A DNA stretch of 64,000 bases from Petaurus breviceps papuanus (GCA_028583685.1 JAMXIF010000032.1:6040599-6104598); one strand, 5' to 3'; positions 21,930 through 34,135 are shown, numbered from the stretch's first letter. The notes: generated by a model not told the origin, from the letters alone. Translations and numbers: made by a program.

Positions 21930-22175
21930 ATTGAGGCAGCTAGGTGGTACAGTGCATAGAGAGCTGGGTCTGAAGTCAGTAAGGCTCATTTTCTTGAGTT
22001 CAGATCTGGCCTCAGGCACTTACTAGCTGTGTGACTAGGTAAGTAACAACCCCGTTTGCCTCAGTTTCTTCATCTGTAAAAATGAGCTGGAGAAGGAAAT
22101 GGCCAACCACTCTAGTATATTTGTCAAGAAATTCCCCAATGGAGTCACAGAATGCATGATATAGCAACAACAACA
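21930..22175 (+). repeat. RTE-tailed marsupial SINE (MAR1-like)
   Basis: 'ggcagctaggtggtacagtg', 'gcacttactagctgtgtgac', 'gagctggagaaggaaatggcc', then the 'ggagtcacag-atgcatgatatagcaacaacaa' end, which resembles RTE 3' tails. About 15 bases of extra sequence interrupt the tRNA-like part. Confidence 0.85.
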
Positions 22176-22179
22176 AATT

Positions 22180-22460
22180 TATCAAGGGCTGCAGTTCATG
22201 AAGGACTTCATTCTCCTTGTTTCGTTTGATTCTCTCAAAAGCCCTTGAAGCAAGTAGATTATGGCTCTTTGATTGGATCAGTACTCGGACCCTAGACTCC
22301 TCATCTTACTTCACTGAGTTTTAGAGTGTGCATCTTTAAAATGGGACAATAATATTTGCTTTATCTACTTTGTGCACTTGTTATGAAGATCTACGGCCAG
22401 AAGATGCAAAATTTGTTTTGAAAAGCTCAGAATACTATATAAATAGAAGGAACAAACCTT
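22180..22460 (+). repeat. Diverged MIR pieces
   Basis: A short antisense MIR 3' piece (22180-22265) is followed by a sense MIR piece (22270-22450, 'ctttaaaatgggacaataatatttgc', 'gcacttgttatgaag'). Confidence 0.5.
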
Positions 22461-22480
22461 CTGTAAAATCAAGCTAAACC

Positions 22481-22785
22481 AGGGGTGGCCAGGTAGCACA
22501 GTGAGTAAGAGCATCGGCTCCAGTGTCAGGACGATCTGGAGATTGAATCCTGGGTTCAGACACTTAGCACCAACCCAGAAACACCTGGCCATGTAACCTT
22601 GAGCAAGTTACCTAACCCCAGTTGCTTAGGGGCGTCCAGGTGGCTCAGCAAGTAAGAGTACCCGCTCCAGTGTCGGGATGACCCGGATCAAATCTGGGCT
22701 CAGATACTCAGCACCACACCCAGAAATAACTGGCCGTGTAACCTTGAGCAAGTTACTTAACACCGATTGCTTTAAAAAAAAAAAG
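22481..22785 (+). repeat. Dimeric WSINE-like SINE
   Basis: Left monomer 22481-about 22626 ('aacccagaaacacctggcc'), right monomer about 22627-22785 ('cacccagaaataactggcc'), joined by 'cccagttgcttaggggcgtcc' with only a vestigial left tail. An A11 tail closes the unit. The 12-bp target duplication TCAAGCTAAACC (22469-22480, 22786-22797) brackets the whole dimer. Same order and junction as at 4740-5039. Confidence 0.93.
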
Positions 22786-22819
22786 TCAAGCTAAACCTCA
22801 GGTTAATTAAGCTAATTCA

Positions 22820-23033
22820 ATTAAGTAAATACTTATTAAGTATTGGACTAGGTGCTGGGGACACAAAGTTGAAAAATGACACATGTGCTGTCTTCAAGGA
22901 GTGTTCAATCTTTTTGAGGTGATAAACTCTGTAGACATAATGCACATAAGTGATAGAAGATAGCGTAGGAAAATGTAAGACCTGAAGAAATGATCTAAGA
23001 AAGTATGAGGAGAGAATAATCACTTTTAGCCAG
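22820..23033 (-). repeat. L2 LINE 3' region, antisense
   Basis: 'aatacttattaagtattggactaggtgctggggacacaaag' and 'gtgctgtcttcaaggagtgttcaatc' match antisense L2. It is interrupted by the LTR that follows and may continue at 23645-23700. Confidence 0.8.
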
Positions 23034-23038
23034 GGATG

Positions 23039-23644
23039 TATAATGGGAATGGGAATTTGAAGATCTTCCCTGCCCCTTAATAGACCTTTGAAGACCTTCC
23101 CTGCTTTGAAAGTAAACTCTGTTTCCTAATAGGCTGAATGTAATCAAACGGGACCTGTGATGGAGGGAATTTGCTAAAGGGTAAAGCAGAGCCCACAGGA
23201 AAGTTTCCCTGCTGTGAAGATAAACTCAGCTCCTTAATAGGCTAAATATAGTCACATGGAGCCTGTGGTGGGAGGACTTTGCTGAAGGGAAGCAGAGCCC
23301 ATAGGAAGCAGGGAGCCAGAGCCAGAGAGATGGTGGGAGAGAGAGGTGCTCAGGAAAGGGGAGAGAGAGAGGTTTGTGAATAAATATTGATCTTGTATTG
23401 GTTTGTAGGAAGGCTGAAGGATGCTTTGGTTCTCAGTGCTATTATGGCTTCTTAATATCTTTGGTACTATGATGGAATTGGCTTACTGGTTTTAGGATTT
23501 GTTTTTTTGTGTCTAAATAAATGCTTAAGTTCTGTCCTCTATATTGGAGAGTCTGGTATATTTTGTGATTAAATGTCATGCAATATTTATAGTCATGGTC
23601 TTTATCATGATCATGAGCACTATAAATATTGCATTGGTGCTACA
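23039..23644 (+). mobile_element. Solo LTR (TGTAATGGG family) with tandem duplication, fossil
   Basis: 606-bp relative of the 498-bp LTR at 5526-6023, ending GGTGCTACA, with a 5-bp target duplication GGATG (23034-23038, 23645-23649). A block of about 108 bp near 23092-23200 is repeated in diverged form at about 23201-23311, which accounts for the size difference. No interior. Confidence 0.9.
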
Positions 23645-23704
23645 GGATGAGAGAGGAAGGGAAAGAGGGAAGACTTAATAGGAGGCAAGAAATTATAGTT
23701 AAAA

Positions 23705-23885
23705 GATAATATGGAGCTATAAGGTTTGCAAAATACTTTTTACATGCATTATTATCTCTTTTGATTGTCATAACATGGCATTACTATTATCTTCATTTTA
23801 CAAATGAGGAAATTATAACCTCAGATAGGTTGTATGACTTGCCCATGGTTATTCAGCTTGTAATCATCTGAGATGGGGTTTATTT
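23705..23885 (-). repeat. MIR, antisense
   Basis: 'ggtttgcaaaatactttttacatgc', 'cttcattttacaaatgaggaaatt', 'cttgcccatggttattcagc'. Confidence 0.8.
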
Positions 23886-24119
23886 CCAGAACTAGTACTT
23901 CTCTGTCCCCTCCCAATGCCCCCTCCCCCAACTCCCAACTATGCTCTTTTTCTAAGGCTAGAGAAGAGAAAAGACTACATTCCAGCATGGGGACCAATCT
24001 GATACAGTCAATTGTGTGGAATTGGGAGTGTACAGGATCAGATTTTTCAAAAGTTTAGTTTGACTATAACATAGGGTTCAAGAAGAGAAATACTGTTACA
24101 AAAGACTGGAAAAGTTGCA

Positions 24120-24290
24120 TTTTTGTCCTTTGTTTTTGAAGAGTATCAATAATATCACTCATCTGTGAATAGGATTTAAGTGAGGCAGAGTTGCACAAAG
24201 TCATCAGCCTCACTCTCTCTTCCCGAGTAGTCCAATGACAAGACAAAAATCAGGATGACTGATGATGTCCAGGGATGCAGTGACCTTCCA
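24120..24290 (-). repeat. Marsupial SINE with 'gaacgaaggacaaac' type end, antisense
   Basis: 'gtcctttgtttttgaagag', 'aagtcatcagcctcactctctcttcc', 'caggatgactgatgatgtcc' follow a common marsupial repeat that I remember in antisense. A second copy lies at 25811-25935. Family name not certain. Confidence 0.5.
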
Positions 24291-24429
24291 AGATCTTGAA
24301 AGATGAAAGACCTTGGCACCTTCTATGTTAAACCAATTTCTCATCATTCCACAGTGCTTGCTTCACAGTTGCTAAATGAAAGACTAGGTTTTTGGCGGGG
24401 TGGCAATAAATGAAAAGATTATTCTTATC

Positions 24430-25040
24430 AATTGATATGCCTAAGATACAGCTCTGAATATGGCATTCCTCTATCCAAAAATCTTTAGTAACTCTTTAAT
24501 ACCTTTAGGATAAAATACAAAATTCTAAAGCTGGCATTTAAAACCTGTTACAATATGACTCCCGTCTATCTGTCCCAACAAAATAGTAGCTTAATAAGTG
24601 CTGATTCCATTCCAATTCATATTGCTCCCCTTCACATACTCTTCATTCCTGTCAAACAGCTCTACTAGGTCTCCCCATAGGTAATATTTCATTTCCCACC
24701 TCCATGACTTTGTAGAGGTCCTCTATAAATGGAAGAAACTACTTAACCTTTGCTTCTTGGAATCCCTACCTTCCTTCAAGTCACAAAAGTCAAACAAACA
24801 ACAGAACTCGTATGGAAACCCTTTTCTAATTTACCCCAGTTTTCACTGATCACTTCCTCTTGAAATCACTTCTATTCCCTTGCCTGTCTATCTTTTTCAT
24901 CTTCTGCAAGACAATATAAACTCCTTTAGGGAAGGCACTACTTCAGTTTTGTTTTTGGATAATCCCCCCATCCTGTATCTAGCACACAGCCTAGTACAAG
25001 GATAAGAGTCTAATAAATGCTTGTTGAATTAAATTGAACT
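24430..25040 (+). repeat. L2 LINE, ORF2 end plus 3' region
   Basis: 'ttaggataaaatacaaaattctaaagctggcatttaaaacc' is the RT C-terminal region, and 'aggataagagtctaataaatgcttgttgaattaaattgaa' the terminal block. About 600 bp in sense orientation. Confidence 0.85.
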
Positions 25041-25810
25041 GCCCACTAACATGGGCTTAAAAGTACCTCACTTAGGACTTTTAGATGGATACATACTGAA
25101 AAAGAAATTAAATGAGTCAAAAGTTCCCAAGGAAAAAAAGGAATTAATTGGTTAGCTGGATGGTAAATTCTGCTTAACCATCTCATTATGATTCATGGAG
25201 ATTCCATTACTGTATCCCTAAAATACATTTATTCCATAATCTAAAGTAAGATTCAGATTCCACTGATGCAAGCAAATGCCATTATTAGTCCAGGCTGAAA
25301 TGTGTGTGTATTGATTCTTCTAGTGCTTTCTTTAGAATTTATTCCATTCATGAATATAAGAGCACTTGGAACTCAGTTCCCTGGTTTGGGACCATGCAAT
25401 ATTTTTCTTCACATGGCTGTGTCTATGGCCACCACTGCAGGCAGGGCAGTAGTGTTTAAAAGTATGCAAAAGGAGTGGGAATGGTAAAATATAAAACTAC
25501 AACTGGAATAAGGGATGTCTCAGCCTCTCTGTTTTAGACACATCACTGCTCTTCTCTAAGGTTTCTTTACCTTAATTCTCTAACTCCTCAGGGTACCTTG
25601 ACTTAGCTTACTGACATTCTCTTTGATTTCTTCTATTTTAGCTTTCATATCAGAACCCAGAAGCCTGCCATCTTCATCTTCATTCCTAGTTGCTCTACTA
25701 CCATGAAAAAGATGATTCTGTCTATGGCACACACTTCCCAGGGGCTCCTTCAATAGAGAGTTTCTGTTAAGCCTCTTCTTCATTGCCCAAATTACATTTT
25801 CCACTTTATT
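25041..25810. other. Unassigned non-coding stretch
   Basis: No nameable repeat. Open frames of 61 and 74 codons (25302-25487 plus, 25580-25804 minus) have no recognisable domain. Confidence 0.4.
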
Positions 25811-25935
25811 GTTTTTTGTTCTTCATTCTTGAAGAGGACAGTGACATCCAGAAGGTGATGCCACTACTTGCAAGCAAATTGGATGCAAGTGAGGGAGGGC
25901 TGGGCAAAGAAACCAGCTTCGCTCTCAGGACATCT
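25811..25935 (-). repeat. Marsupial SINE, second copy of the 24120 family
   Basis: 'ttgttcttcattcttgaagaggacagtgacatccag' and 'gtgagggagggctgggcaaagaaaccagcttcgctc' parallel the copy at 24120-24290. Confidence 0.5.
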
Positions 25936-25939
25936 TATT

Positions 25940-26410
25940 GTATCATATATGCTGGTTAAGACAGTTGGAGTGGGAAAAACCAGCATTTTAAAATTTATGT
26001 TCTTATTTCAAACATTGATTTGACTCCTACAGAATATTCTAATAATAAGAGACCAGAAAATATGAGTTTCATTAAATGCATTTCATTCATGAATGTATTT
26101 GTTGCTGTTAATTACTAAAATGAATTGAGTTAAAGTTAATTGAATTGAGTTGAATAGAGTAAATAACCATAGTTTTGTTTTTCTGTATTTAAAATCTCAA
26201 ATAAGTTTTAAGGGAATTTGGATTTTGATGAAACTTGTCTGAGAATTGCCTTCTTGGTCTATTGGCAACTTCAACATGGTAGAACAAAGAAATGGTATAG
26301 TAAGCAATGACTTCAGGAGGTGGTGCAGTTAATACGCCACTTCCATAAAAGGATATCATGAGCGTAAAATGAGCTGTTATTTTGTTACCTTACTTTTGCT
26401 CACTATAGAA
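25940..26410. other. AT-rich unassigned stretch
   Basis: Short ATTGAGTT-like direct repeats at 26120-26165. Nothing else placed. Confidence 0.4.
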
Positions 26411-26414
26411 TATT

Positions 26415-26685
26415 CTTCTTAGAGGTAGTTGGTGGCACAGTGAAAAGGGGTGTTTGGCCTGGACTCAGGAAGATGAGCACAAATCCAGGCTCAAACCCTT
26501 GCTAGATGTGTGTCCTTGGGCAAATCACTTAAACTATATTTACCTGTTTCCTCAACTGTAAAATGGGGATAATAATAACCACACCTCCCAAGGTCTTTGT
26601 GAAGGTCAAATAAGAAGACATTTGTGAAAAGCACATTAGCATAGTGTCTAAAACACAGTAGACAATTTTAAAATGCTGATTCCCT
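26415..26685 (+). repeat. MIR, nearly complete
   Basis: 'tagttggtggcacagtgaaaagg', 'gtccttgggcaaatcacttaa', 'aaaatggggataataataacc', 'acatttgtgaaaagcacattagcatagtg'. Confidence 0.85.
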
Positions 26686-26689
26686 TCCC

Positions 26690-29260
26690 CTTCCCTTCTT
26701 GGCTTCCCCAGCTTTAGACCATTGCTTTGGACTCCTTTTTCTGTTTTCCCATCTCCTACCACTATGCATATCTGATTGATTATTACCGGTGGACTTCTGT
26801 TTGATTTGACAAAGCCTTTGCTTTCTCTCTTTTAGACTACAGCTTGTACTCTTCCCTAGGAGAGTTCTTTCTCCAGGTGTTTCTCTGTAGACACTCACCT
26901 GTGCATAGAATGCAAATGAGTTTTACCCATAATTGATAATTACTCTCAGAGTTCTAAAAGTGTTCTTTGTTAAAGGTCATAATTATTTCGTGTGATGGTC
27001 TGAGATCTACCTTAGATATGATTGTGACAGAGTTATGAAGTGACTCCTGAGTGAGTGAAATGGAAGGGCAGAGGGAAGTGGGAAGTACAAGAGATAATTT
27101 AGTGTGGATCAGTCATTGGGTAACTATAGTGTGACAATAGATTGCTAGGTAGTGAGTAGAAAGGAGAATGGGCATCCAAGTGTGGCTTTCTGAAGACGGT
27201 TCTTAAGAGTGTAAAATTTGGCAGTGAACACAAATGAGGAAGGACATCTTAATGTAAACTCTCCAGAATTATTCTGTGTTTAGAGTGAAGGCATTTCGAG
27301 TTGTCCATGCATTTGGAGAACATGTTGTAAAGCTAAACAGAGGTAGGTATTCCCTGCATGTATAGCTGGAGAAGTTGTGCAGTTTTGGGCCCTAGTTCTC
27401 ACATTCAAAGAGTATTTTCAGTATTTGGGAAACTATGATGACAGAATCCTTGAAGATATGAGATAGTTGTTCAGCACAGTTCTGAGTTAGCCGTAGTCTG
27501 TTTCCACATAGCAAAACAGTATTCAGACAGAAGAGGGCCAGAGCCCCAAACCAAGAATATCAGTTTGAATGGGTCTGTGGCATATGGTTCTATTGATACC
27601 TATTTACTTTAGCACTCAGAGGGAAGGGAGTCTACATTAGTAATTTATAGGGCAACCCAAACTCTTTCTTCTAACTTGGGGCTTAAATGATGGCTAAGCT
27701 GTTGGGTGATCTGAGATTTCCTGACTTGGAGGACCTAAAGACCATGTGGTTACAGAAACAGAGGGACCAGATTCTGCAAACTATGATCTCATTATCATTT
27801 GTCCCCTAAGTAGAAATGAATGGGTGACCCTCACAGTGCATGAAACCAATATCCTTTTTACTGTCACTATCATAATTTTCCTTGTCTTTTACCAAACATG
27901 CAGAAGAACTGTTACAGTTCCTGGTCCAGTACACATTTTTATGGGCCTTTATTCCCAGGGCAAGGTGGTCTTTGTTGTATTCCTCTTGATCTGTCAGTCT
28001 GCCCACTGGAGCACACTTTTTTGCCTCATAAAAATACCCTTTTTTTGGAGAACGTGGAAGAGTTATTCCAGAAGCTCAATAAGATTTATGATAACTCCTT
28101 TTATTACTGTCAACCACTGGATTTGCTAATTATGGCATGGTTGGAATGCTCTAGTTCCTTCCACAACTGAAAATTGCTTAATATTTCATATGATACTCCT
28201 ACCTTGATATCAGTTTTTAGAAAGGCTGGCCATACCTATCTACACAGAGACTTTGATTTTGTTTTTTTTTTTTTTATTATATCTTTAAGAAAAATTGAAT
28301 GAAGTCTTGGGGAGATGCAACTTAACTATCTTCTGGAGAGAGTTAATTATTATGATGATAGATACTGTGTGAGGCATAGAGAGAAAGGACTAAGAGAACT
28401 GTTCTGAGAATTTGAGTAAGTCAACTATCACCTTTGAGAATAAGGATATGTTGAGCAAAGTTACATAAATCCCTCTCTAGTGTAGAAGTTATGCCATAGG
28501 TAAGAAATCCTAAAAAAATGCTTGAGAGATTGACTGCCATCCTGAGGAAACTGAATGATAGGGCTGTGGTTCTAGTACTGAAGAGGAGTCAGCAATTATA
28601 GTTGACAGAGAAGACTCTGGCTGTAATCTTTTTTCACAGTTGACATACTCTGGAAATATTTCTGTTATTTCCACTGATAAACTGTGAGGTCACTAGCAAT
28701 GATTCTTATATGAACCTATGAAAGAAAGAGAAGGGAGATAGACAGACAGACAGATAGAGACAGAGAATTTACATGGAGATAGTGAAATAGTTTTCTGGTT
28801 CATTTATAGACTGAAATGGCATTCAGAGCTAATTGATGAAACAGCAAAAAATTTGTCCTTTTTATTATGAAAATAATAGAATATACACCTCAACTGCTTT
28901 AGAAACGAGGTGTTTACTAATTTCAAAGCAAAAGAAAAAATAACTTTGGTAGAAAATGAATTTTAAAATGAATCAGTGGCAGTTAGAGAGAGCTGAAGGT
29001 TTATGTCATTTCCTATTAGATTATCCATAGAATTAATATTGTATATAACTATATATTATGACTTAATAATAGCATACAATATGTAGGCTTCATGTGGATG
29101 TCCACCTCTAAACCTGTTACATATATGATAAACTAGCTAGGATAGAGTAGAACATCAACTACTCATGTTCATTTGATGTATATCTGTCATGCCATAGCTC
29201 AATCTATCTATAAACCTAATGACTTCTATCCAATTTTGGTCACTCACATGAGTACAAATT
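26690..29260. other. Unassigned non-coding stretch
   Basis: About 2.5 kb without a repeat I can name. It contains two overlapping plus-strand open frames (27746-28129, 127 codons; 27898-28170, 90 codons) and an antisense one (27806-28006). None shows a signal, catalytic motif or family resemblance. A diverged pseudogene or old element is possible. Short GACA/GATA repeats occur at 28738-28765 and a T run at 28261-28276. Confidence 0.4.
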
Positions 29261-29734
29261 ATAATTCCAGAAGGAACTGAGAAGCATTGCTTGAAACTAT
29301 ACCTTAGAAAGATAGATAAGATTTTTATCATGGCTACCAGAAGAGAAAGGCATATTTGGAAATTGAGCAGCTAATTAAGAAGATGGTGTTTTAAAATGGA
29401 ATTCTGTTTTCTGGACCACAATTTCAAACAATGTAAGGATAATGAACCCCATAGTAGAAGTGGAGTGTAAATAACCAAGGACTTATAAAAACTTATTTGT
29501 CTGGAGTCTAGAAAATTTAACCCAAAGGACTTTGAACTGCAAAGGAAAAGGGAAGGGGAAAACTGCTTGCATATAGGCATATGTTTAGCATCCATGAGGT
29601 AGGAAAAATAAAAACTAAAAAATTCACAGGAAAAAACATCCAAGGAATGATTTGTCAATAAAAACCATAACCTTAGACATCCACGCATAAATGCACAAAG
29701 TATAAGGAAAGAGAAAAAGGGAAACCAGGGATCC

Positions 29735-31225
29735 TAATGCGACAAAATATATTTGATCTCATTGGTAATACTGAAGCTTGGTGGGAAGGCATCTGTGGCT
29801 AAAATATGACTGTGAAAGGGTATAAACATCATTGAGAAGGAACAGAGTAAGTAAATAGGTATGAGGGCAGGAGTAGAATAACATTGTTTATTAAGACGAT
29901 CTGGTGAGGGGAGGAAATCAGAAAAGCAGAAGGGGGTTGTAGGGGAGAGAACATGTATAAGGGTCAATGGAAGCAGAAGTTTTCTTGTTACAGAAGTACA
30001 CTACAAATACCCTGGACAGAAATAGGAAAGATGAAAAGTTTGGGAAATAAATCACATATTTATTATTTGGGAAATAAATCACAATTCCTTGCAGAAAGTG
30101 GTGGCAGTGGTGGTGGGAATGGGCTAAAATTATCCAGATATTTCCCTCTGACAAAAAGAGAGCTACTAATGATTTCCTGGTTTATTTTAATGATAATTTC
30201 ATTGTTCAAAATTTGAAAGAACCAACAAGGAGAATTTCTAGTCTGGATCTTATTCTCAACAATAAATTTGTAGTTTAAGTGATGAGTATCTTGTGGAAAA
30301 ATGACTATTCTACTTTCAACTTTTTAAAATAGAAAATAAAATATTTTAGAAATTTTAGAAAATATAATAATAATATTCTAACAATAGAAAAGAAGTTAGG
30401 TGTTGTTGATACCTAGACAAAATTTTGGAAGAATTCTTCCAAACTTCCAGAACTTCAAAGGGTTCTGAAGAAAGATAAGTAGAATCCTATAGAATTAAAT
30501 TCCAAAAGAGAACTCAGCCTAGAAGGGATGAAATTTCTTAAGGATGAATTTTTGAAATCTATCCCAGGGAAGAAGAAAAGGGGATGTGGATGCACATGGA
30601 ACTCATTGACTCTCTTTAATTAAAAAAAACAGCATGTACCTATTTTTCCTACTTAGGACCCCTTTTCTTCTTTCTTTGACCTCTTTGGGTTATAGGTGTA
30701 TTAGAGCTATAACTGGGTCAGAAGATGGAAGCAAGGACAGAAAACTGAAGGTGAATGTAAAAGAGAGGCACAGTCCTATGAGAATAGTAGAATAAAGCTC
30801 AGAATAAGCTGCAGCTGGTAAGGAAAGATAAGGACAACAAAAAAGTTTTCTTTGGCTATATTTGGTAAAAGAAGATCAAAGAAGGGTTAGAATTCTTGCT
30901 TGGGGGTGAATAGGATGATGATAATTAACAGCAGAAGGCAGAGATGCTCAACTCATACTTTGCTTATTTTGTCTGCCAAGGAGAATGATCTTTGAATTTT
31001 AATAAAAATGGCAAATAGGTCACTGAAAACCAAGATAAATAAGGAGCAAGTAAAATAATATTTAACTGTCCAGGAAGGGAACCTCAAGTCAGCAGGTCTA
31101 GATGAACTGGATTCCAGGGTATGGAAAGAATTAGTAACTCTGATTGCTGAATCATTCTTAGTGATTGTTGAAAGATCATTGAGAATGAGAGAGGTGAGGT
31201 AGAGCTGCAGGAAGGCAAATATCTT
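29735..31225 (+). repeat. L3/CR1 LINE, endonuclease to early RT region
   Basis: Decayed ORF2 in sense. About 29740-29900 resembles the endonuclease 'ETWW...GYKLFRRDR' region. 30190-30270 decodes to LKEPTRRISSLDLILNNKF (CR1 'EPTRG--LDLILTN' motif). 31060-31200 decodes to a GLDELDSRVWKELVTLIAESF block like the L3 'GPDELHPRVLKELAD' segment. Pieces from about 29270 may belong too. Confidence 0.7.
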
Positions 31226-31249
31226 TTCAATTAGTCAGTCAATAACTTT

Positions 31250-31925
31250 CTTTTTTAAAAAAATTATAAATTAATCTCAACATTCACTTCCATAAGTTTC
31301 TGAGTTTTAAATTATCTCCCCTATCCTCTTTTCCTCCCTCACTAAGATGACATGCAATCTGATAGAGGCTCTACATATACATTCATATTAAGCATATTTT
31401 CACATTAGCCATGTTGTAAAGAAGAATTAGAACTGATGGGAAAACCCACAAAGAGAAGAAAAGAAAAACAACAACAAACAGAGCAAATAGTTGTTTCAAT
31501 CTGTATTCAGACTTCACAGTTCTTTCTCTGGATGTGGACAGCTCTTTCCATCATAAGTAGTTTGGAATTGCTGTAGATCCTTGTGTTTCTGAGAAGAGTC
31601 AATTCTAAGAGAGTTAGTCATTGTACAGTGTGACTATTACTGTGTACAGTGTTCTCCTGGTTCTGCTCTCTTCACTCAGCATCAGTTCATATTAGTCTTT
31701 CCAGGTTTTTCTAAAGTTTTCCTGCTCATCATTTCTTATAGAACAATAGTGTTCCAGTATGTTCAGGTACCACAGCTTGTTCAGTCATTCCCTGATTGAT
31801 GGACATCCTCTAAATTTCCAATTCTTTGCCACCACAAAAAGAGCTGCTATAAATACTTTTGTACATGTGGGTCTTTTCCCATTTTTATGATCTCTTTGGG
31901 ATATACACCTCTATTACTGGATCAA
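31250..31925 (-). repeat. L1 LINE 3' end, antisense, inside L2
   Basis: Marsupial-type L1 3' untranslated region plus ORF2 end ('ccaattctttgccaccacaaaaagagctgctataaatac' is the antisense of the FIAALF-type block). An 8-bp repeat TCAATAAC flanks it (in 31225-31255 and near 31926-31933), in keeping with a target duplication inside antisense L2. Confidence 0.8.
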
Positions 31926-32460
31926 TCAATAACCATTTATTAAGGACCTACTATGTGCTAGGCACTGTGTTAAATAATGGAGATGCAAAAAAAGACAAAA
32001 AATAGTCAAGGCTCTCAAGTAGTTTGCAATCTAATGGGGGAGATGACATATGAGCAACTATGTATAAACAAGATATATACAGGATAAATTGAAAACAATC
32101 ACAGAGAGAAGTCACTAGAATTAAGAGGGGTTGGGAAAGGCTTCTTGTAAAAGGTAAAATTTTAGCTGGGACTTGAAGGGATCCAGGGTGTGGAAATGAG
32201 GAGGGAGAGAATTCCACTATGTGGGGTAGCCAGTGAAAATGTGCAGAGGAGACCTTTTGTGAGGAACTGTAATGACGCCAGAGTCATAAGATTTCAGAGC
32301 ATATGGGGGTTGGTAGGGTACAAGAGCACTGGACAGTTTATATTTGATCCCAAAGTAATATGGAACCAACAAAGTTTATTGACCAGGGGTCTGATATGGT
32401 CAAACCTGTGCTCTAGAAAGATCAATTTGACAGCTGAGTGGAGGATTGACTCTAGTGAGT
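31926..32460 (-). repeat. L2 LINE, RT end and 3' region, antisense
   Basis: 'ccatttattaaggacctactatgtgctaggcactgtg' to 'agatcaatttgacagctgagtggagg'. On the minus strand 32294-32515 decodes to an L2 RT block (AVKLIFLEHRFDHIRPLV, compare family 'RVIFLKHRSDHVTPLL'). Confidence 0.9.
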
Positions 32461-32464
32461 TTAA

Positions 32465-32650
32465 TATAATTTTGGGCAAAATTCTAGGACATATCACTGA
32501 AGGGATAGTTAACATCTAGCAAAGGAAGCCATACTCACAAAGAACCAGCATGGCTTCACCAAGATTAGATAATGCCAGGCTAACCTCGTTTCCTTTTTTG
32601 ACATTCACTAGACCATTATCAAGGGCATGTTATGTAGTTTAACCTAGGTT
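32465..32650 (+). repeat. L3/CR1 LINE RT piece, continuation
   Basis: 'ggcaaaattctaggacatatcactgaagggatagttaac' and 'accagcatggcttcaccaagattag' correspond to the CR1/L3 RT 'QHGFTK...CQTNL-SFF' region. It continues the element at 29735-31225. Confidence 0.8.
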
Positions 32651-33209
32651 TTTGTGTCAGGCACCAGCTCTTGACTTTTAACAGATCAGGGTACAGATTT
32701 TTAGAGGAGGTCCTTCACAAAAATTTTCAGGCTTGTATTCTTACTCAAAGAAACTCCAGGAAAATCTGGCCTTTTTTGCTCTTCTTAGAAAAGGACTTTC
32801 ATTTCTGTATATACTCAGGATAAAAATACATACAATATGGAACATATTTTATTTAATGGGATATAAAAGGGAGAAACAGTTTATTCCCATTCCCATCAAC
32901 AACTTGATAAATTCTTGTTCTTTCTGGGGTGTTAAATAGCTCACCTCTTCCAAACCCCCAGCTTACAGACTCCACCTTCTTCTAAGAAACTATACAGTCT
33001 GTGTGACTCAGTATGAGTGTAGGCAAGGTCTATATATTTGCTTCTCTGCCTTGAGGTTTAGTGTTTCCTTTCTTTATGGTATCCATGGTTCCCTTCTATA
33101 TAGATCTCCCTCTGATTTAGTTTTCTGCTATATTTCTGTCATCAAAGGTCTGTCTCCCTTGCCTCTTTCTATTGCTGATTCTCTATCTCCCCTTTGTTCA
33201 TATGGATGC

Positions 33210-33287
<78 letters not shown>

Positions 33288-34135
33288 TTCTCTTGCACAG
33301 TTCTCTCTCCTAACATGGCTTGGTGTTCCTCTCTCTAGTTGGCACCTTACTCTAGATGGCCTGGCCTTAAGGTCAACTCGATGCTGCTTTTTGTTAAGTG
33401 TTTTCCATCTCAATCTTCATAGTCCCTTTTATACAGAAGAAATTCCTGTCTTGTGTAGATACCCCTGAAATCTCCAAGGCAAGGAGTTTACTTCATTTTT
33501 GGGGGCATATTCCCTTTACATTAAGGGTTCACAAATATATAACCAGGGATCCATGGACCTTGAAGGGCTCCTCCAAAGGTGTCTGTAAGCTTGGATGGGG
33601 GAAAACGACTTCTTGATTTCCACTAACCTCTGAGATTCAGCATTTCCTTCAATTATGAATGCAGGAAACAGACCAGAGTAGTATTAGCCACAGTTGTAAC
33701 TTTGTCACCAATAGAAATAGATGTTTTCATATCACAGTATAAATGAAAGTTGATTGGATGTTCAACATGACATGTGTTGCCTTGTCAAAGACCACCTCAT
33801 AGTTTAATGTTCTTTTTCAAGCTAAGCAACAACTGCCTTCATGGCAATATGTCTTAAAAATAAAATATAACTTTAACTTGCTTATATTTTAAATATATTA
33901 TCATGTTATTTAATGTACAAATAAAGAACACATATTATATCATAAATTTATCTAAGTTTTGTTAACTATTTCAACATTGTCTTTCTTTTTTACTCCTATG
34001 ATTATATGCATTTAAGAACATTCTGAAACTTTAGGTGCTCCTTGGGAGACCTCTCTCTGTTGGATGATGACTTACCTGAAAGCCTGTATCTGCATCCCAG
34101 ATCATTAACCTGTGTAGAGTTTCTAATTAACCTAA
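32651..34135. other. Insert between L3 pieces, incl. possible hAT remnant
   Basis: It separates two successive L3 segments. 33520-34025 ('agggatccatggaccttgaaggg', 'atttccttcaattatgaatgcagg', 'atttatctaag') resembles a mammalian hAT-Charlie-type nonautonomous DNA transposon I recall, without clear ends. It contains the (CT)n tract at 33212-33285. The rest is unassigned. Confidence 0.45.
33212..33285. repeat. (CT)n microsatellite
   Basis: 74-bp uninterrupted CT run. The Ser-Leu and Arg-Glu open frames over it on the two strands are artefacts. Confidence 0.98.

Noticed and set aside
33172-33468. 98- and 111-codon open frames (plus) and a 71-codon frame (minus) over 33.0-33.5 kb
   Set aside because: They exist because a (CT)n run has no stops. 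Poly Ser-Leu or Arg-Glu tracts, no domain, no codon pattern.
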